Below, in pieces: positions 11,310 to 20,406 of a stretch of DNA of 64,000 bases. The position numbers and the translations under genes are program-made. Every line of letters starts with the position of its first letter. The first letter of the stretch is position 1. Origin of the DNA: Haematospirillum sp. H4485 (GTDB taxonomy: Bacteria; Pseudomonadota; Alphaproteobacteria; Rhodospirillales; Rhodospirillaceae); NCBI RefSeq assembly GCF_012102745.1, contig NZ_JAAVSY010000006.1:62001-126000 (forward strand). Direction: 5' to 3'. The notes beneath the pieces are model-generated. The model ran no database searches. It saw nothing but the letters and a program-made list of their open reading frames with translations, and was not told the DNA's origin.

Positions 11310-12602
11310 ATGAGTTTTACCGATTGCAAGGTCAAGGATATTGGGTTGGCTGACTGGGGTCGCAAGGAAATTGTGATCGCTGAAACCGAAATGCCGGGCC
11401 TCATGGCCCTGCGTGAGGAATACGGTGCCGAAAAGCCCCTGAAGGGCGCGCGGATTGCCGGTTGCCTTCACATGACCATCCAGACAGCCGTTCTGATCGA
11501 GACACTGGTTGCGCTGGGCGCCCAGGTGCGTTGGTCATCCTGCAATATTTTCTCCACACAGGATCAGGCAGCAGCTGCGATCGCCGCAGCAAAGATTCCC
11601 GTCTTTGCCTGGAAAGGAATGAGCGAGGAAGAGTTCTGGTGGTGCATTGAACAGACGATCCATGGACCCGATGGCTGGCGTCCGAATATGATCCTTGATG
11701 ATGGTGGTGACCTGACCCAGTTGATGCACGACAAGTATCCTGCAATGCTGGACGATGTTCGCGGTATCTCGGAAGAAACTACGACAGGTGTATTGCGTCT
11801 CTATGACATGGCCCGCCAAGGCAAGCTGCGTGTTCCGGCGATCAACGTCAACGACAGTGTCACCAAGTCAAAGTTTGACAACAAGTACGGCTGCCGTGAA
11901 TCCTTGGTTGATGGTATCCGCCGTGCGACAGACGTTATGCTGGCCGGGAAGGTAGCTGTTGTTGCCGGCTTTGGTGACGTGGGCAAGGGTTCTGCGGAAT
12001 CACTCAGGGCTTCAGGATGCCGTGTCATCGTGACGGAAATTGATCCTATCTGCGCCTTGCAGGCTGCGATGGAAGGCTATGAAGTCACAACGATGGAAGA
12101 AGCTGCTCCGCGTGGGGATATTTTTGTCAGCACGACCGGGAATGTGGACATTATTACGGTTGACCACATGCGTGCCATGCACGACCGGGCCATCGTTTGC
12201 AACATTGGTCACTTTGACAACGAAATCCAGGTGATTGGACTGCGTAATTTCAAGTGGCACAATGTCAAGCCGCAGGTTGACGAGATCGAGTTCCCCGACG
12301 GGAAGCGCATCATCCTGTTGGCTGAAGGGCGCTTGGTCAATCTGGGTTGTGCAACCGGTCATCCCAGCTTTGTGATGTCTGCTTCCTTTACCAACCAGGT
12401 ATTGGCCCAGATTGAACTCTGGAAGAACTATGCCAGCTATCAGAAGGACGTCTATGTTCTGCCTAAGGTTCTGGATGAGAAGGTTGCCGCTCTGCATCTG
12501 GAAAAGCTGGGCGTGAAGCTGACGAAGTTGACCAAGGCCCAGGCTGACTACATTGGTGTCAGCGTCGAGGGGCCCTTCAAGTCCGACGCATACCGTTACT
12601 GA
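11310..12602 (+). CDS. ahcY: adenosylhomocysteinase
   Basis: The 430-residue S-adenosyl-L-homocysteine hydrolase splits SAH into homocysteine and adenosine with bound NAD. The NAD-binding [13 protein letters not shown], the substrate segment [18 protein letters not shown] and the C-terminal KSDAYRY are all family signatures. The ATG at 11310 gives the usual N terminus ([10 protein letters not shown]) and has GCGGAG upstream. A palindromic operator candidate lies at 11190-11209 and a strong terminator follows the gene. Confidence 0.97.
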   Translation: MSFTDCKVKDIGLADWGRKEIVIAETEMPGLMALREEYGAEKPLKGARIAGCLHMTIQTAVLIETLVALGAQVRWSSCNIFSTQDQAAAAIAAAKIPVFAWKGMSEEEFWWCIEQTIHGPDGWRPNMILDDGGDLTQLMHDKYPAMLDDVRGISEETTTGVLRLYDMARQGKLRVPAINVNDSVTKSKFDNKYGCRESLVDGIRRATDVMLAGKVAVVAGFGDVGKGSAESLRASGCRVIVTEIDPICALQAAMEGYEVTTMEEAAPRGDIFVSTTGNVDIITVDHMRAMHDRAIVCNIGHFDNEIQVIGLRNFKWHNVKPQVDEIEFPDGKRIILLAEGRLVNLGCATGHPSFVMSASFTNQVLAQIELWKNYASYQKDVYVLPKVLDEKVAALHLEKLGVKLTKLTKAQADYIGVSVEGPFKSDAYRY

Positions 12603-12632
12603 CCGGACTTCTGACTGGGTTCAGGCATACAG

Positions 12633-12665
12633 AAGACCCCTCTGTTATAGAGGGGTCTTTCTTTT
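12633..12665 (+). terminator. Rho-independent terminator after ahcY
   Basis: A 10-bp stem (AAGACCCCTC at 12633-12642, GAGGGGTCTT at 12650-12659) with a 7-nt loop is followed by a T-rich tract. It lies between convergent genes and, with the A-rich other side, may also serve the leftward binding-protein gene. Confidence 0.88.
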
Positions 12666-12675
12666 ATCCTGTCTT

Positions 12676-13428
12676 TTATTTCAGATGTTCCCGACGGTAC
12701 GTCTCGACAATCTTGTCGTACTCTCCGCTGGCTCGGATCTTTGCCAGCCCTTCATTAAAAGTTTCATGAAGCTTCTGTGAATCCTTGATCGCACGGCTGA
12801 CCAGAAAGTAACTGCGATCTTCCTGTTGCTTGTGTGTGGAGGGCGAGAAGCCATCGGTGGTGCCAAAGGTTCTTTTCAGCTCGTGGGCTACTACAATCTC
12901 GTCATCAACGATCAGATCGGTGCGGCTGCTTTCCAGCATGCGCATGCAGCTTTCCAGCGATGCGGGGCGCTGCAGCTCCATGGAATACTCGCGGATGATT
13001 TCCGTAAAGGGCTCAACAGTCCAGCCAAGGGGTACGCACAGGCGCATGCTGTTCCACTCACCCTTCAGGGCTTCAATGTGCTGTGAGCGGGCAAAGAATA
13101 CGCGCTTGTAAATGTGCAGAGGCTCTGAGAAGAGAAAATCTTTCTCGCGCTCGGAATCCTTGAAGTAGGGAAAGGTTGCCGGGAATTCACCGCTTTTTGC
13201 CTGTTCGTATCCGCGCTTCCAGGGCATCCACAGCATTTTTGGTTCGGGCATGTCCATAGCCTTGAAAACTGCGCGCACCAGAATTGTGGACAGTCCGCCT
13301 TGGGGCAGGTTTTCACCGGAATAGGGGGCATAGTCTCCGGTGACCAGCGACAGCGGATCCTGTGCTGCAGACGGCCCGGCATGTATGCAGCACAGAAGAA
13401 TAGCGAGCAGGGCAGGGAAGCGTTTCAT
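12676..13428 (-). CDS. periplasmic solute-binding protein, family 3 (copy 1)
   Basis: The 250-residue exported protein has a signal peptide (MKRFPALLAILLCCIHAGPSA) followed by an SBP family-3 fold: TGDYAPYSGENLPQGG near the N terminus, WMPWKRGYEQA, and ATFPYFKDSEREKDFLFSEP. Such proteins usually bind amino acids for ABC importers, but no permease or ATPase gene is adjacent. It is a tandem paralogue of the next gene upstream, sharing the same length and motifs. The ligand is unknown. Confidence 0.82.
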   Translation of the reverse strand: MKRFPALLAILLCCIHAGPSAAQDPLSLVTGDYAPYSGENLPQGGLSTILVRAVFKAMDMPEPKMLWMPWKRGYEQAKSGEFPATFPYFKDSEREKDFLFSEPLHIYKRVFFARSQHIEALKGEWNSMRLCVPLGWTVEPFTEIIREYSMELQRPASLESCMRMLESSRTDLIVDDEIVVAHELKRTFGTTDGFSPSTHKQQEDRSYFLVSRAIKDSQKLHETFNEGLAKIRASGEYDKIVETYRREHLK

Positions 13429-13504
13429 CCTGTTTCTCCGTCTGTAGGGCCGTAAGCTGCATCTGGATTGATACAGCGGCTCAATGCCATCAAGCTTGGG
13501 AAGA

Positions 13505-14257
13505 TCAAGGGCTTTTTAGTGTATATTCCTTGGTAATACGGGCGTATTCTCCACTCTCGCGGATTGATTTCAGCCCCATGTTGAAAGACTCAACCAGCTT
13601 GTCGGCATCCGGCCACGCGCGGCTTATCATCAGATACGTTCTGTTTTCCCGGCGGTGATGGGGTGAGGCTGTAAAACCCTCTGTACTGCCAAAGGCTTGT
13701 TTGATTTCGTAAATGCCGACAATTGTTGCACATGGCACCAGGTCAACCCTCTTTCCCTGCAGCATCTTCATGCAGTGTTCCATACTGGCGGGTTGTTGCA
13801 GGGTCAGGGAGAATGTGTCCATGATTTCCCTATAAGTTTCTACAATCCATCCCTGTGGAATGCAGATCTTCATGCTGGCCCAGGATCCGTTGACGGCATC
13901 GATGTCCAGAGAGCGGGTAAAGAACGATACTTGATCTATGTGGAGCGGGTCTGTGAACAGGAAGTGCTGTTCACGTTCGTCATCCTTGGCATAGGGGAAT
14001 GTTGCCGCAATCTCACCGCCTTTGCTGCGTTCGTAGCCCCGCTTCCAGGATTCCCACAGAATTTCTGGCTCGGCCATATTGGCAGCCTTGAAAGCCGCCA
14101 TGACCAGCTGGGTTGATATGCCACCCCCGGGAAGTGTCTGGCCGGAGTAGGGCGGGTAGTCGCCTGTGACAACCGGTAATCCCTCTGCCATGGCGTATGG
14201 AGCGGGAAGGATGGCATACGCAAGCAGCAAGGCCCTCAGTGCCCTGAACAGCGTCAT
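13505..14257 (-). CDS. periplasmic solute-binding protein, family 3 (copy 2)
   Basis: This second 250-residue family-3 binding protein lies 76 bp upstream of copy 1 and is clearly a duplicate. It has a signal peptide (to about AMAEG), TGDYPPYSGQTLPGGG, WESWKRGYERSKGGE and ATFPYAKDDEREQHFLFTDP. The two copies have diverged along their length, so the duplication is old. As with copy 1 there are no transport partners, and the role could be sensing or orphan scavenging rather than import. Confidence 0.82.
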   Translation of the reverse strand: MTLFRALRALLLAYAILPAPYAMAEGLPVVTGDYPPYSGQTLPGGGISTQLVMAAFKAANMAEPEILWESWKRGYERSKGGEIAATFPYAKDDEREQHFLFTDPLHIDQVSFFTRSLDIDAVNGSWASMKICIPQGWIVETYREIMDTFSLTLQQPASMEHCMKMLQGKRVDLVPCATIVGIYEIKQAFGSTEGFTASPHHRRENRTYLMISRAWPDADKLVESFNMGLKSIRESGEYARITKEYTLKSP

Positions 14258-14319
14258 TCCGGGTCTCCCGCCGTTTCTGCTTATGGACAGCGGATTATAA
14301 CACAGGAGCAGATTTCGCT

Positions 14320-16278
14320 TCAGGGAACAGTCCTGTTGTTTTCCGTAATGATATGTTTGTCAGGATATTGGGCTTGTTGCAGTGCCTCTTGTACGGCCCG
14401 GGCGGTCAGCAGTTCCGGCAGGATGATGCCGTCCGGTCGTCCCGGGCCGTAAACCGCGTTAAAGGGAATGCCGTATCGCCCGTGACTGGCCATATACTGC
14501 GATATGGACGGATTCTGGCTGGTCCAGTCTGCTTGCATGGCCATAATGCCGGGTTGTGACAGAAGTGTGGAAACGGGTTCCTGCGACAGGACAACGGCCT
14601 TGTTCACTTGGCAGGTTATGCACCACCGTGCCGTAACATCGACAAAAACGGTTTGACCATTGGCAACGTGAGCGTCGATCATCTGTGTGTCGAACGCAAC
14701 CCATCCTTCCTCTGGCTTGTCGGGTCCACGGTATTGGGCAATGATGACCGTGAGTAACCAGAAGGCAGTTGCCAAAAGTGCAAGCCCCATAATCTGACGC
14801 AAGCGGATCATCCAGTGTCCGGGCCGGGGCAGGCATTGCCCAAGTTGGGGAGTAATGGCCACCAGAAACCAGGGAAGGGCCATGCCAAATCCCATAACCG
14901 CGAATATCAACATGATATTCCATGGGCCTTGTGCTAGGGCAAATCCAACAGCGGTACCCAGAAATGGTGCCGAGCACGGAGTTGCCAGAAGGGTTGCAAA
15001 AACACCGTTGGCGAGGGATGGGAGCCATTGCGATGAGGATGGAAGCGATCTTTCCGTTGCCCGCGACAACCAGTTTGGCAGGCGAATATCAAACAAGCCC
15101 CAGAGATTCAGGGCAAAAACGGTCAGGATAATGACCAGAATTCCCAGGAACAGGGGATTCTGGAACTGAATGCCCCATCCAAGGGCCGCCCCACCTGCTT
15201 TCAGGGCTGCCAGTATGATTCCAATTCCCACAAAGGTCAGGACGACGCCGATACCGGATCCGGTGAATCCCATACGTATCTCGCGTTGGTTCCGTCCAGC
15301 ATGATGGGCCAGATGCAGGATTTTTAATGACAGGATTGGCAAGACGCAGGGCATCAGGTTCAGGATCAGCCCGCCAATGAAAGCCAGTCCCAGCATGGCT
15401 ACCAATCCCGGCTGGGAGAGTGTAGGTGACGGTGACGCGTGATCAGGTATCAGTTTGGTTTCTGTCCCCCTGTTTCCATCGACGAGGGTCAGTGTGAGGT
15501 GCTGGTCAAGAGCGGGACGTGTTCCCAGCTGCGTCTCCAGATAGATCCGTTTCCTGTCGCTGCTTGTTGTAACCGTTGGTCTGCGTGTGCCGACGAATTC
15601 AGGGTTGTCCCGTATGTCGTATTCAGCGAAGAGGTCTATGGCATCCGAGAAAGGCGTGTCTGATTCGGCTTCTATGCTCAGACGTGGCAGGCCGTCCTCT
15701 CCGGTTTTGTACGCAGCGGACAGAATACGAAGACCGTGATGGGAACCAGGAGCTTGCTTCTTGTATGCATTGATCTGTTCGGCATCTGCCGATATGGATC
15801 CTTCTCCATTCGGCAGCGTAAGGGCCAAGCTGACGGCTCCGGGTATGCAAATGTCCGAGCACACCAGATAGTCGACCCGTAGGTTGGCGTGGAGCGGTTT
15901 GGCCGGGTCCACGATCTGTGCCTCTATGGGCAGGGTGATATCACCTTCGTACCCAATGGTTTCAAGACCGGCCCAGGAGAATCGTGACGGAACGGGCCAG
16001 ATGATTCTGGCATCAGCCAGATTCTCCGAATTGTCCCATGACAGGGTTGGGGGAAATCCAGCGTCACCAGGATTGCGCCAATAGATTTTCCAGCTTTTTT
16101 CCAGCTCAAAGCGAAGCCCGAGCAGAAGGGCGCTTTGTCCTTTTGTTGCTGTCTGTCCGGCCAGAAGACTGATGCGGGCCTCCGGGGTTGTGACAAAGAA
16201 GGCGGTGCTTTCCCCCTGTGCCCGCAACGGAGATGTGGAGCAGGCTGTTATGAAAAGAAAAAACAGTAAATGACGCAT
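14320..16278 (-). CDS. DsbD/ScsB-type thiol:disulfide interchange protein
   Basis: The 652-residue inner-membrane protein has a signal peptide and an N-terminal periplasmic DsbD-like domain (about residues 20-270, with cysteines in VCSDICIPG). An eight-helix electron-transfer domain follows (NLMPCVLPILSLK, TPCSAPFLGT), then a C-terminal thioredoxin-like domain with WCITCQ. It passes electrons from cytoplasmic thioredoxin to periplasmic substrates. The sequence layout is closer to ScsB than to classical DsbD. The ATG at 16278 is chosen for its GAAGGGG site and because it begins the signal peptide; longer starts would run into the divergent yqgE promoter. Confidence 0.88.
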   Translation of the reverse strand: MRHLLFFLFITACSTSPLRAQGESTAFFVTTPEARISLLAGQTATKGQSALLLGLRFELEKSWKIYWRNPGDAGFPPTLSWDNSENLADARIIWPVPSRFSWAGLETIGYEGDITLPIEAQIVDPAKPLHANLRVDYLVCSDICIPGAVSLALTLPNGEGSISADAEQINAYKKQAPGSHHGLRILSAAYKTGEDGLPRLSIEAESDTPFSDAIDLFAEYDIRDNPEFVGTRRPTVTTSSDRKRIYLETQLGTRPALDQHLTLTLVDGNRGTETKLIPDHASPSPTLSQPGLVAMLGLAFIGGLILNLMPCVLPILSLKILHLAHHAGRNQREIRMGFTGSGIGVVLTFVGIGIILAALKAGGAALGWGIQFQNPLFLGILVIILTVFALNLWGLFDIRLPNWLSRATERSLPSSSQWLPSLANGVFATLLATPCSAPFLGTAVGFALAQGPWNIMLIFAVMGFGMALPWFLVAITPQLGQCLPRPGHWMIRLRQIMGLALLATAFWLLTVIIAQYRGPDKPEEGWVAFDTQMIDAHVANGQTVFVDVTARWCITCQVNKAVVLSQEPVSTLLSQPGIMAMQADWTSQNPSISQYMASHGRYGIPFNAVYGPGRPDGIILPELLTARAVQEALQQAQYPDKHIITENNRTVP

Positions 16279-16471
16279 CAGTGCCCCTTCTGGTGGCTTG
16301 GGCATGACTTTGGCCACCCGCTGTTGAAAGTAAGCCAGCCAGCCATAAACCAGCCTTTCCCGATTTCCCTGTCTAGGTATCGGCCCTGCTTCGTGAGACA
16401 ATCGACCAAATGCCCCGCTTTGCGCATTACATGGCTTGCACTGGCGCCCGTTAGCGAATAGATGGAGAGTC

Positions 16472-17047
16472 ATGGGAAAAGCACAGCTCACATCAGGTTA
16501 TATCGCCGGGAAATGTCTGGTCGCCATGCCAGCCATCAATGACCCGAATTTTGCCCGTACCGTCATATACGTTTGTGCCCATTCTGCGGAAGGTGCCATG
16601 GGGTTGGTTATAAACCGTCCTATCGCCCAAGTATCCTTTCCCGACATTCTGGAACAATTGGGTATTGAAAGTACACCCCATTGCAAGGATATCCGGGTTC
16701 ATTTTGGTGGACCTGTTGAATCCGCACGCGGTTTTGTCCTGCATACGGCGGAATACAGCCAGCCAGCGACCTTGACCGTTGATTCAGACATTGCCCTGAC
16801 GGCGACGACAGATGTTTTGCAGGCCATTGCGGCCGGAGAGGGGCCGCGTGCCAGCCTGATGGTGCTGGGTTACGCAGGTTGGAGCCCCGGTCAGCTGGAC
16901 AGCGAGCTGAAAGAGAATGCCTGGCTGACTGTTGACGCTGATGAGGCCCTTCTTTTTGGCCAAGAAACAGAACAGAAGTGGGAGCGGGCCATCCGTAAAC
17001 TGGGTTTTGAGCCGGCCATGTTGAGCGACACAGCCGGGCATGCCTGA
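16472..17047 (+). CDS. YqgE/AlgH family protein (UPF0301)
   Basis: The 191-residue protein carries the family features YIAGKCLVAMPAINDPNFARTV, GAMGLVINRP, HFGGPVE and GYAGWSPGQLDSE. The biochemical role is unknown; AlgH is linked to alginate regulation in Pseudomonas. The start at 16472 has GGAGAG 3 nt upstream. It ends about 125 bp before the tRNA used as phage attachment site. Confidence 0.92.
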   Translation: MGKAQLTSGYIAGKCLVAMPAINDPNFARTVIYVCAHSAEGAMGLVINRPIAQVSFPDILEQLGIESTPHCKDIRVHFGGPVESARGFVLHTAEYSQPATLTVDSDIALTATTDVLQAIAAGEGPRASLMVLGYAGWSPGQLDSELKENAWLTVDADEALLFGQETEQKWERAIRKLGFEPAMLSDTAGHA

Positions 17048-17172
17048 TCCGGCTTATGGGTTTATGCTGTGTTTTGCTGCTTTCCTGTGGTCGATTGTCG
17101 TTGCTTTAACCGGAGAACATGCAGTATTGTCCGCTTCCCCGCTGTGTAAGCGGCATGGTGGGACATTATAAA

Positions 17173-17249
17173 GCACTCGTAGCTCAGCTGGATAGAGTAC
17201 TGCCCTCCGAAGGCAGGGGTCACAGGTTCGAATCCTGTCGAGTGCGCCA
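17173..17249 (+). tRNA. tRNA-Arg (anticodon CCG), CCA encoded
   Basis: The full cloverleaf is visible: acceptor gcactcg / cgagtgc, D-arm gctc-gagt, anticodon stem ctgcc / ggcag with loop ctccgaa (anticodon CCG), T-arm acagg ttcgaat cctgt, discriminator G and an encoded CCA. It is the integration target of the prophage; its 3' end is duplicated at 56487. The integration left the tRNA intact. Confidence 0.96.
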
Positions 17250-17250
17250 T

Positions 17251-17288
17251 AAAAATCCCCGCGACTGAAACATGTCGCGGGGATTTTT
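17251..17288 (+). terminator. Terminator of tRNA-Arg
   Basis: AAAAATCCCCGCGA (17251-17264) pairs with TCGCGGGGATTTTT (17275-17288) in a perfect 14-bp stem ending in a T-run. The right-hand copy at 56502-56539 keeps the stem through a compensating T-A to C-G change. Confidence 0.88.
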
Positions 17289-17338
17289 GCTTTAAAAACA
17301 ATGCATTAACGGGACCCCTTCTGCCCCCTCCGGGTTTG

Positions 17339-17456
17339 GGATACGTTAAACAGCGCGTTTTTGGATACATTTTTGGATACATTTTTGGATACATTTTTGG
17401 ATACATTTTTGGATACATTTTTGGATACATTTTTGGATACATTTTTGGATACATTG
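17339..17456. repeat. 12-bp tandem array next to attL
   Basis: Eight GGATAC cores lie exactly 12 bp apart from 17363 to 17452 (unit TTTTTGGATACA). One more in-phase core is at 17339, 24 bp earlier. The array sits between the tRNA terminator and the integrase start. The right-end copy has only two units plus the in-phase outlier, and a degenerate array lies at 56371-56412. Candidates are integrase or excisionase arm sites. Confidence 0.85.
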
Positions 17457-17466
17457 GGATCGCAAC

Positions 17467-18759
17467 GTGACCAGTCGCTATATCGTACAACAAGGGCGTA
17501 CACTCTATTTCCGGCGACGGGCACCCATCGATCTGGCACCTCAGCTGGGTCGTTTTGTGAAGATTGCGCTCGGCACAGACAGCTTCGATGTGGCACGGCG
17601 GCTTGTCGGTCACATCAATACTGCCGTCGAGACCTATTGGGCGGAACTGCGCCTTGGCGGCGAAACAGCAGCCCTGCGTGAACGCTATCAGCGTGCCGTC
17701 GCGCTTTCCCGCCGCTTGGGCTGGGTGTACCGCCCTCTTTCCGAGCTGGTGGCCGGGCCGGTCGGAGACGCTGTCGAGCGCCTTGAATCCCTGCAGGATA
17801 CCGTGACACCTCCCACCATTGTCGCTGTCATGGGCGGCGTTGAGCGGCCTGTCCTGCTTCTGTCCGATCTTTACCCCGAATATGCCCGCCTGACCCCGGA
17901 ACTGCTGCGCGGAAAGAATGAAAGGCAGATCCGGGGCTGGCGTCTGGCCCGTGAAAGGGCCGTCCGCAACCTGATCTCTGTGATTGGAGACAAACCACTG
18001 ACAGAGGTAACCCGCACCGATGCCCTGATATTCCGTGACTGGTGGGCCGTTCGCCTGGGGGCGGAGAACCTTGCAGTCAACACGGCGAACCGTGACCTGA
18101 TCCATATCAAGGGCATGATCCGGGTTGTTGATGAAAAGCTGGGGCTTGGCTTCAAGAATCCTTTTGCCGATCTGATGTTCCGCGAAACCGATGGAATGGG
18201 CAAAAACCGTGGCGAGACCGTCTCGACAGACTGGATCCGGGGAACGCTTCTTGGGCCGGGTGCGTTGTCCGGCGTGAACGAGGAAGCCCGCTGCCTGGTC
18301 GCCATTCTGGTGGAAACCGGTGCACGCCCCGGGGAGATCTGTGGGCTGGAACCCGAGGATATCTTGCTGGAAGGGCCTGTTCCCCACATCAAGATCAGGC
18401 CGAATGCGGTGCGCGCCATCAAGACATCGCAATCAAGGCGGGATATTCCGTTGGTCGGGGCCGCTCTGGAGGCAGCACGACAGATTCTGCAAAACGGAGG
18501 CATCCAGCGCTATCGCGGCAAGACAGACAGCTTTACCACGGCGATCAACAAGTACATGAACGAGCACAATCTGTTCGAGACAAAAACCCAGAGCCTGTAT
18601 TCCCTGCGACATGCGTTCCAGGACCGGCTGATCGCTGTGGACGCACCTGACCGTATCGCAGCGGAACTGATGGGACACACTTTCCACAGACCCCGCTACG
18701 GGGCCGGAGCAACGCTGAAGCACAAGCAGGAATGGCTGGAAAAAATCGCCGTCGGCTGA
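17467..18759 (+). CDS. int: tyrosine-type phage integrase
   Basis: The 430-residue recombinase has an N-terminal DNA-binding region ([19 protein letters not shown]6538-like). The catalytic domain has Arg287 (TGARPGEI), Arg381 ([11 protein letters not shown], with Tyr in place of the first His of HxxR), His404 (LMGH) and nucleophile Tyr411 (RPRYGAG). It inserts and, with an excision factor, excises the prophage at tRNA-Arg. It starts with GTG directly after the 12-bp array and reads into the prophage. No excisionase gene was recognised nearby. Confidence 0.93.
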   Translation: MTSRYIVQQGRTLYFRRRAPIDLAPQLGRFVKIALGTDSFDVARRLVGHINTAVETYWAELRLGGETAALRERYQRAVALSRRLGWVYRPLSELVAGPVGDAVERLESLQDTVTPPTIVAVMGGVERPVLLLSDLYPEYARLTPELLRGKNERQIRGWRLARERAVRNLISVIGDKPLTEVTRTDALIFRDWWAVRLGAENLAVNTANRDLIHIKGMIRVVDEKLGLGFKNPFADLMFRETDGMGKNRGETVSTDWIRGTLLGPGALSGVNEEARCLVAILVETGARPGEICGLEPEDILLEGPVPHIKIRPNAVRAIKTSQSRRDIPLVGAALEAARQILQNGGIQRYRGKTDSFTTAINKYMNEHNLFETKTQSLYSLRHAFQDRLIAVDAPDRIAAELMGHTFHRPRYGAGATLKHKQEWLEKIAVG

Positions 18760-18957
18760 ATGCGTGAGGGCTTCATACTATTTGTTTACTTGGATAGATA
18801 AATGATTGGATTGCCTGTTATTGTATTTATGCAATGCGCAGACCGTTAGTTAAATAAAATTGCCAATTCTTTCATCGCATTATCAATTCAATACAGCATT
18901 CATGCATGTTAGCATCAATATAGATTGGTCTTATAGCCAATGAAGTAGAGGTGCAGC
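18760..18957. other. A+T-rich intergenic segment
   Basis: About 200 bp between the integrase and the first thermonuclease, markedly richer in A+T than its surroundings. It probably carries the promoter of the nuclease gene. I see no gene and no clear operator. Confidence 0.4.
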
Positions 18958-19692
18958 ATGGGTAATATTACAAAACCACAGATAAAATATTTACTGCGCC
19001 TCTTACGCGTCATTATCGCACTTATCATTCTAACCACAACTGAAACGGCGGCGGCAAACCAATTATCTGGGAAAATAGTTGGTGTATCTGATGGAGACGC
19101 CGTAACACTACTCGACCAGAATAATCGGCAACATAAAATCCGCTTGATGGGAATAGATGCACCGGAAAACTCCCAAGCTTTCGGACAGGAATCCAAGCAG
19201 AGCCTTTCAGAACTGGTATTCAACAAACAAGTAGTAGCAGACTGCCCAAGCACTGATCGGTATGCTGAAAATTTATGCAAAATATTCGTAGGCGGGATAG
19301 ATGCTAATTTGGCTCAAATAGAGCGCGGTTACGCATGGTATTATAAGCAATATCAATCAGACCAAAGCCCAGATGATAGAGTTAAGTATTCTGCTGCCGA
19401 AGGTACAGCAAGACAGACTCGGTTAGCTATTTGGTCGGATTCCAACCCAATACCCCCATGGGAATATCGGAGAGGTGGCAACGCATCGGCGCAGCTGCCC
19501 AATTATGGTAACCCAACAGCCACTGAACCTAGTGCTATTGCCCAAGGAGTAGTTAGCGGTTCTGTAAAAATGTCTCGCAGCGGTATCTGCCATGCGCCCG
19601 GAACTACATATTATTCAAAAACTCGGCACTACACACCCTATGATACACTTGATGCCTGCCTACAGGCAGGCGGCAGGCTTCCTAAACGCTAA
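18958..19692 (+). CDS. secreted thermonuclease-family protein (left end)
   Basis: The 244-residue protein has an N-terminal hydrophobic signal or anchor (about residues 11-28) and a staphylococcal-nuclease fold at about 38-160. The calcium and catalytic residues lie in GVSDGDAVTL, IRLMGIDAPE and DRYAENLCKIFV. The C-terminal 45 residues, with ICHAPGTTYYSKTRHY and two cysteines, look like the small C-terminal domain found in many secreted nucleases. Codon use is A+T-rich, unlike the phage structural genes, so this is probably recently acquired cargo. It likely degrades DNA or RNA in the periplasm or outside. Confidence 0.85.
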   Translation: MGNITKPQIKYLLRLLRVIIALIILTTTETAAANQLSGKIVGVSDGDAVTLLDQNNRQHKIRLMGIDAPENSQAFGQESKQSLSELVFNKQVVADCPSTDRYAENLCKIFVGGIDANLAQIERGYAWYYKQYQSDQSPDDRVKYSAAEGTARQTRLAIWSDSNPIPPWEYRRGGNASAQLPNYGNPTATEPSAIAQGVVSGSVKMSRSGICHAPGTTYYSKTRHYTPYDTLDACLQAGGRLPKR

Positions 19693-19707
19693 AAAAGGAG
19701 AATTTCT

Positions 19708-19791
19708 ATGCTCACTCGCGTTCTAGGGTCAAAACCGATTTACTGCCTTGATTTGATGCCGCAAATCAGACTCCAGTCTTTCGCTCAATGA
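19708..19791 (+). CDS. possible 27-residue peptide
   Basis: A short reading frame starts 7 nt after a strong AAAAAAGGAGA ribosome-binding site directly downstream of the nuclease gene. It has no recognisable family. The spacing and site strength are the only support; it could be a leader or a chance frame. Confidence 0.25.
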   Translation: MLTRVLGSKPIYCLDLMPQIRLQSFAQ

Positions 19792-19884
19792 GTTGGAGGC
19801 CCTTATGCGGTATTTGTTTTGGCTGTCGGATGCATAGGGGACAGTGATCGAGCCATTTTTGCCGCCGAGCAAGGCACCTGCTCT

Positions 19885-20166
19885 TTAAGATGTGTGCTTC
19901 CGGGATCTTTGGTTTTGTTCGGCAGCGATAGCTTCACGCAGGAAGGCATTCAGTCGGGTCTGCCAACCGGGTCCGCCTGCTCTCAGATACTCCAGAATGT
20001 CCGGGTCAAGACGAACGGTTGTCGATGCCTTGGTGCGGTTCAGCGGAGGGCGGCACCGTCTCACAGGTGCCTTGTCAAAAGCCTGTGCCCATTCCGGCGC
20101 TGACAGGTCCGGGGCATCGTCTTCATCCACCCAGGCGGGGCTGGAACCTTTTTTCTTCACGGGCAT
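19885..20166 (-). CDS. brnA: BrnA-like antitoxin
   Basis: The 93-residue protein has the BrnA layout: a basic N-terminal tail, acidic DEDDAPDLS, then a ribbon-helix-helix-like segment (TKASTTVRLDPDILEYL) and GPGWQTRLNAFLREAI. BrnA neutralises the RNase BrnT and represses the operon. It overlaps the upstream brnT remnant by 44 bp, the usual brnTA arrangement. Confidence 0.82.
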   Translation of the reverse strand: MPVKKKGSSPAWVDEDDAPDLSAPEWAQAFDKAPVRRCRPPLNRTKASTTVRLDPDILEYLRAGGPGWQTRLNAFLREAIAAEQNQRSRKHTS

Positions 20167-20344
20167 TGGCTTTCCTCAAGCTGATAATGCGGTACGCGCT
20201 CCGGCGCGGCGTCCATACCATCACCACCATGCGTCCATCCATATAGCCTACAGTGATAAGGCGTTGCTCGCCATATACAGCCGCTTCTTTCAAGGGTTGA
20301 GGCGCACTTGCTGCTCCGTTGCAACAGAATCCCATTGAGTACAC
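20123..20344 (-). pseudogene. brnT: N-terminally truncated BrnT toxin
   Basis: Residues from about 22 onward (AAVYGEQRLITVGYMDGRMVVMVWTPRRSAYRIISLRKANAREEKRF) match the C-terminal half of BrnT. The usual N-terminal half (FEWDxxK...KHGVSF) is missing and I find no trace of it in the three upstream leftward frames. The 73-residue product is therefore unlikely to be an active RNase. The antitoxin gene remains intact, a pattern expected when toxin loss is tolerated. Confidence 0.7.
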
Positions 20345-20406
20345 TCATAAAGTGATTTTATATTTCGCAAATCATTGGAAGGCGAATTTCTCAAAAAGGA
20401 AAAATA

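Larger units (their letters stand above)
17236..17630. repeat. Left 395-bp long direct repeat containing attL
   Basis: The segment from the tRNA-Arg 3' end (TGTCGAGTGCGCCATAAAAA) through the terminator, the 12-bp array and the first 55 integrase codons recurs at 56487-56810. The two copies differ by six 12-bp units and a handful of base changes. The crossover core presumably lies in the tRNA 3' end, giving a prophage of about 39,251 bp. Identity ending inside the integrase gene shows the right copy is more than a simple att repeat. Confidence 0.85.

Noticed and set aside
17339-17456. CRISPR array
   Set aside because: The repeat unit is 12 bp with no spacers, and no cas genes are present.
17062-18432. 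456-codon minus-strand open frame antisense to the integrase
   Set aside because: It runs through the tRNA, the terminator and the 12-bp array and is the shadow of the integrase catalytic domain.
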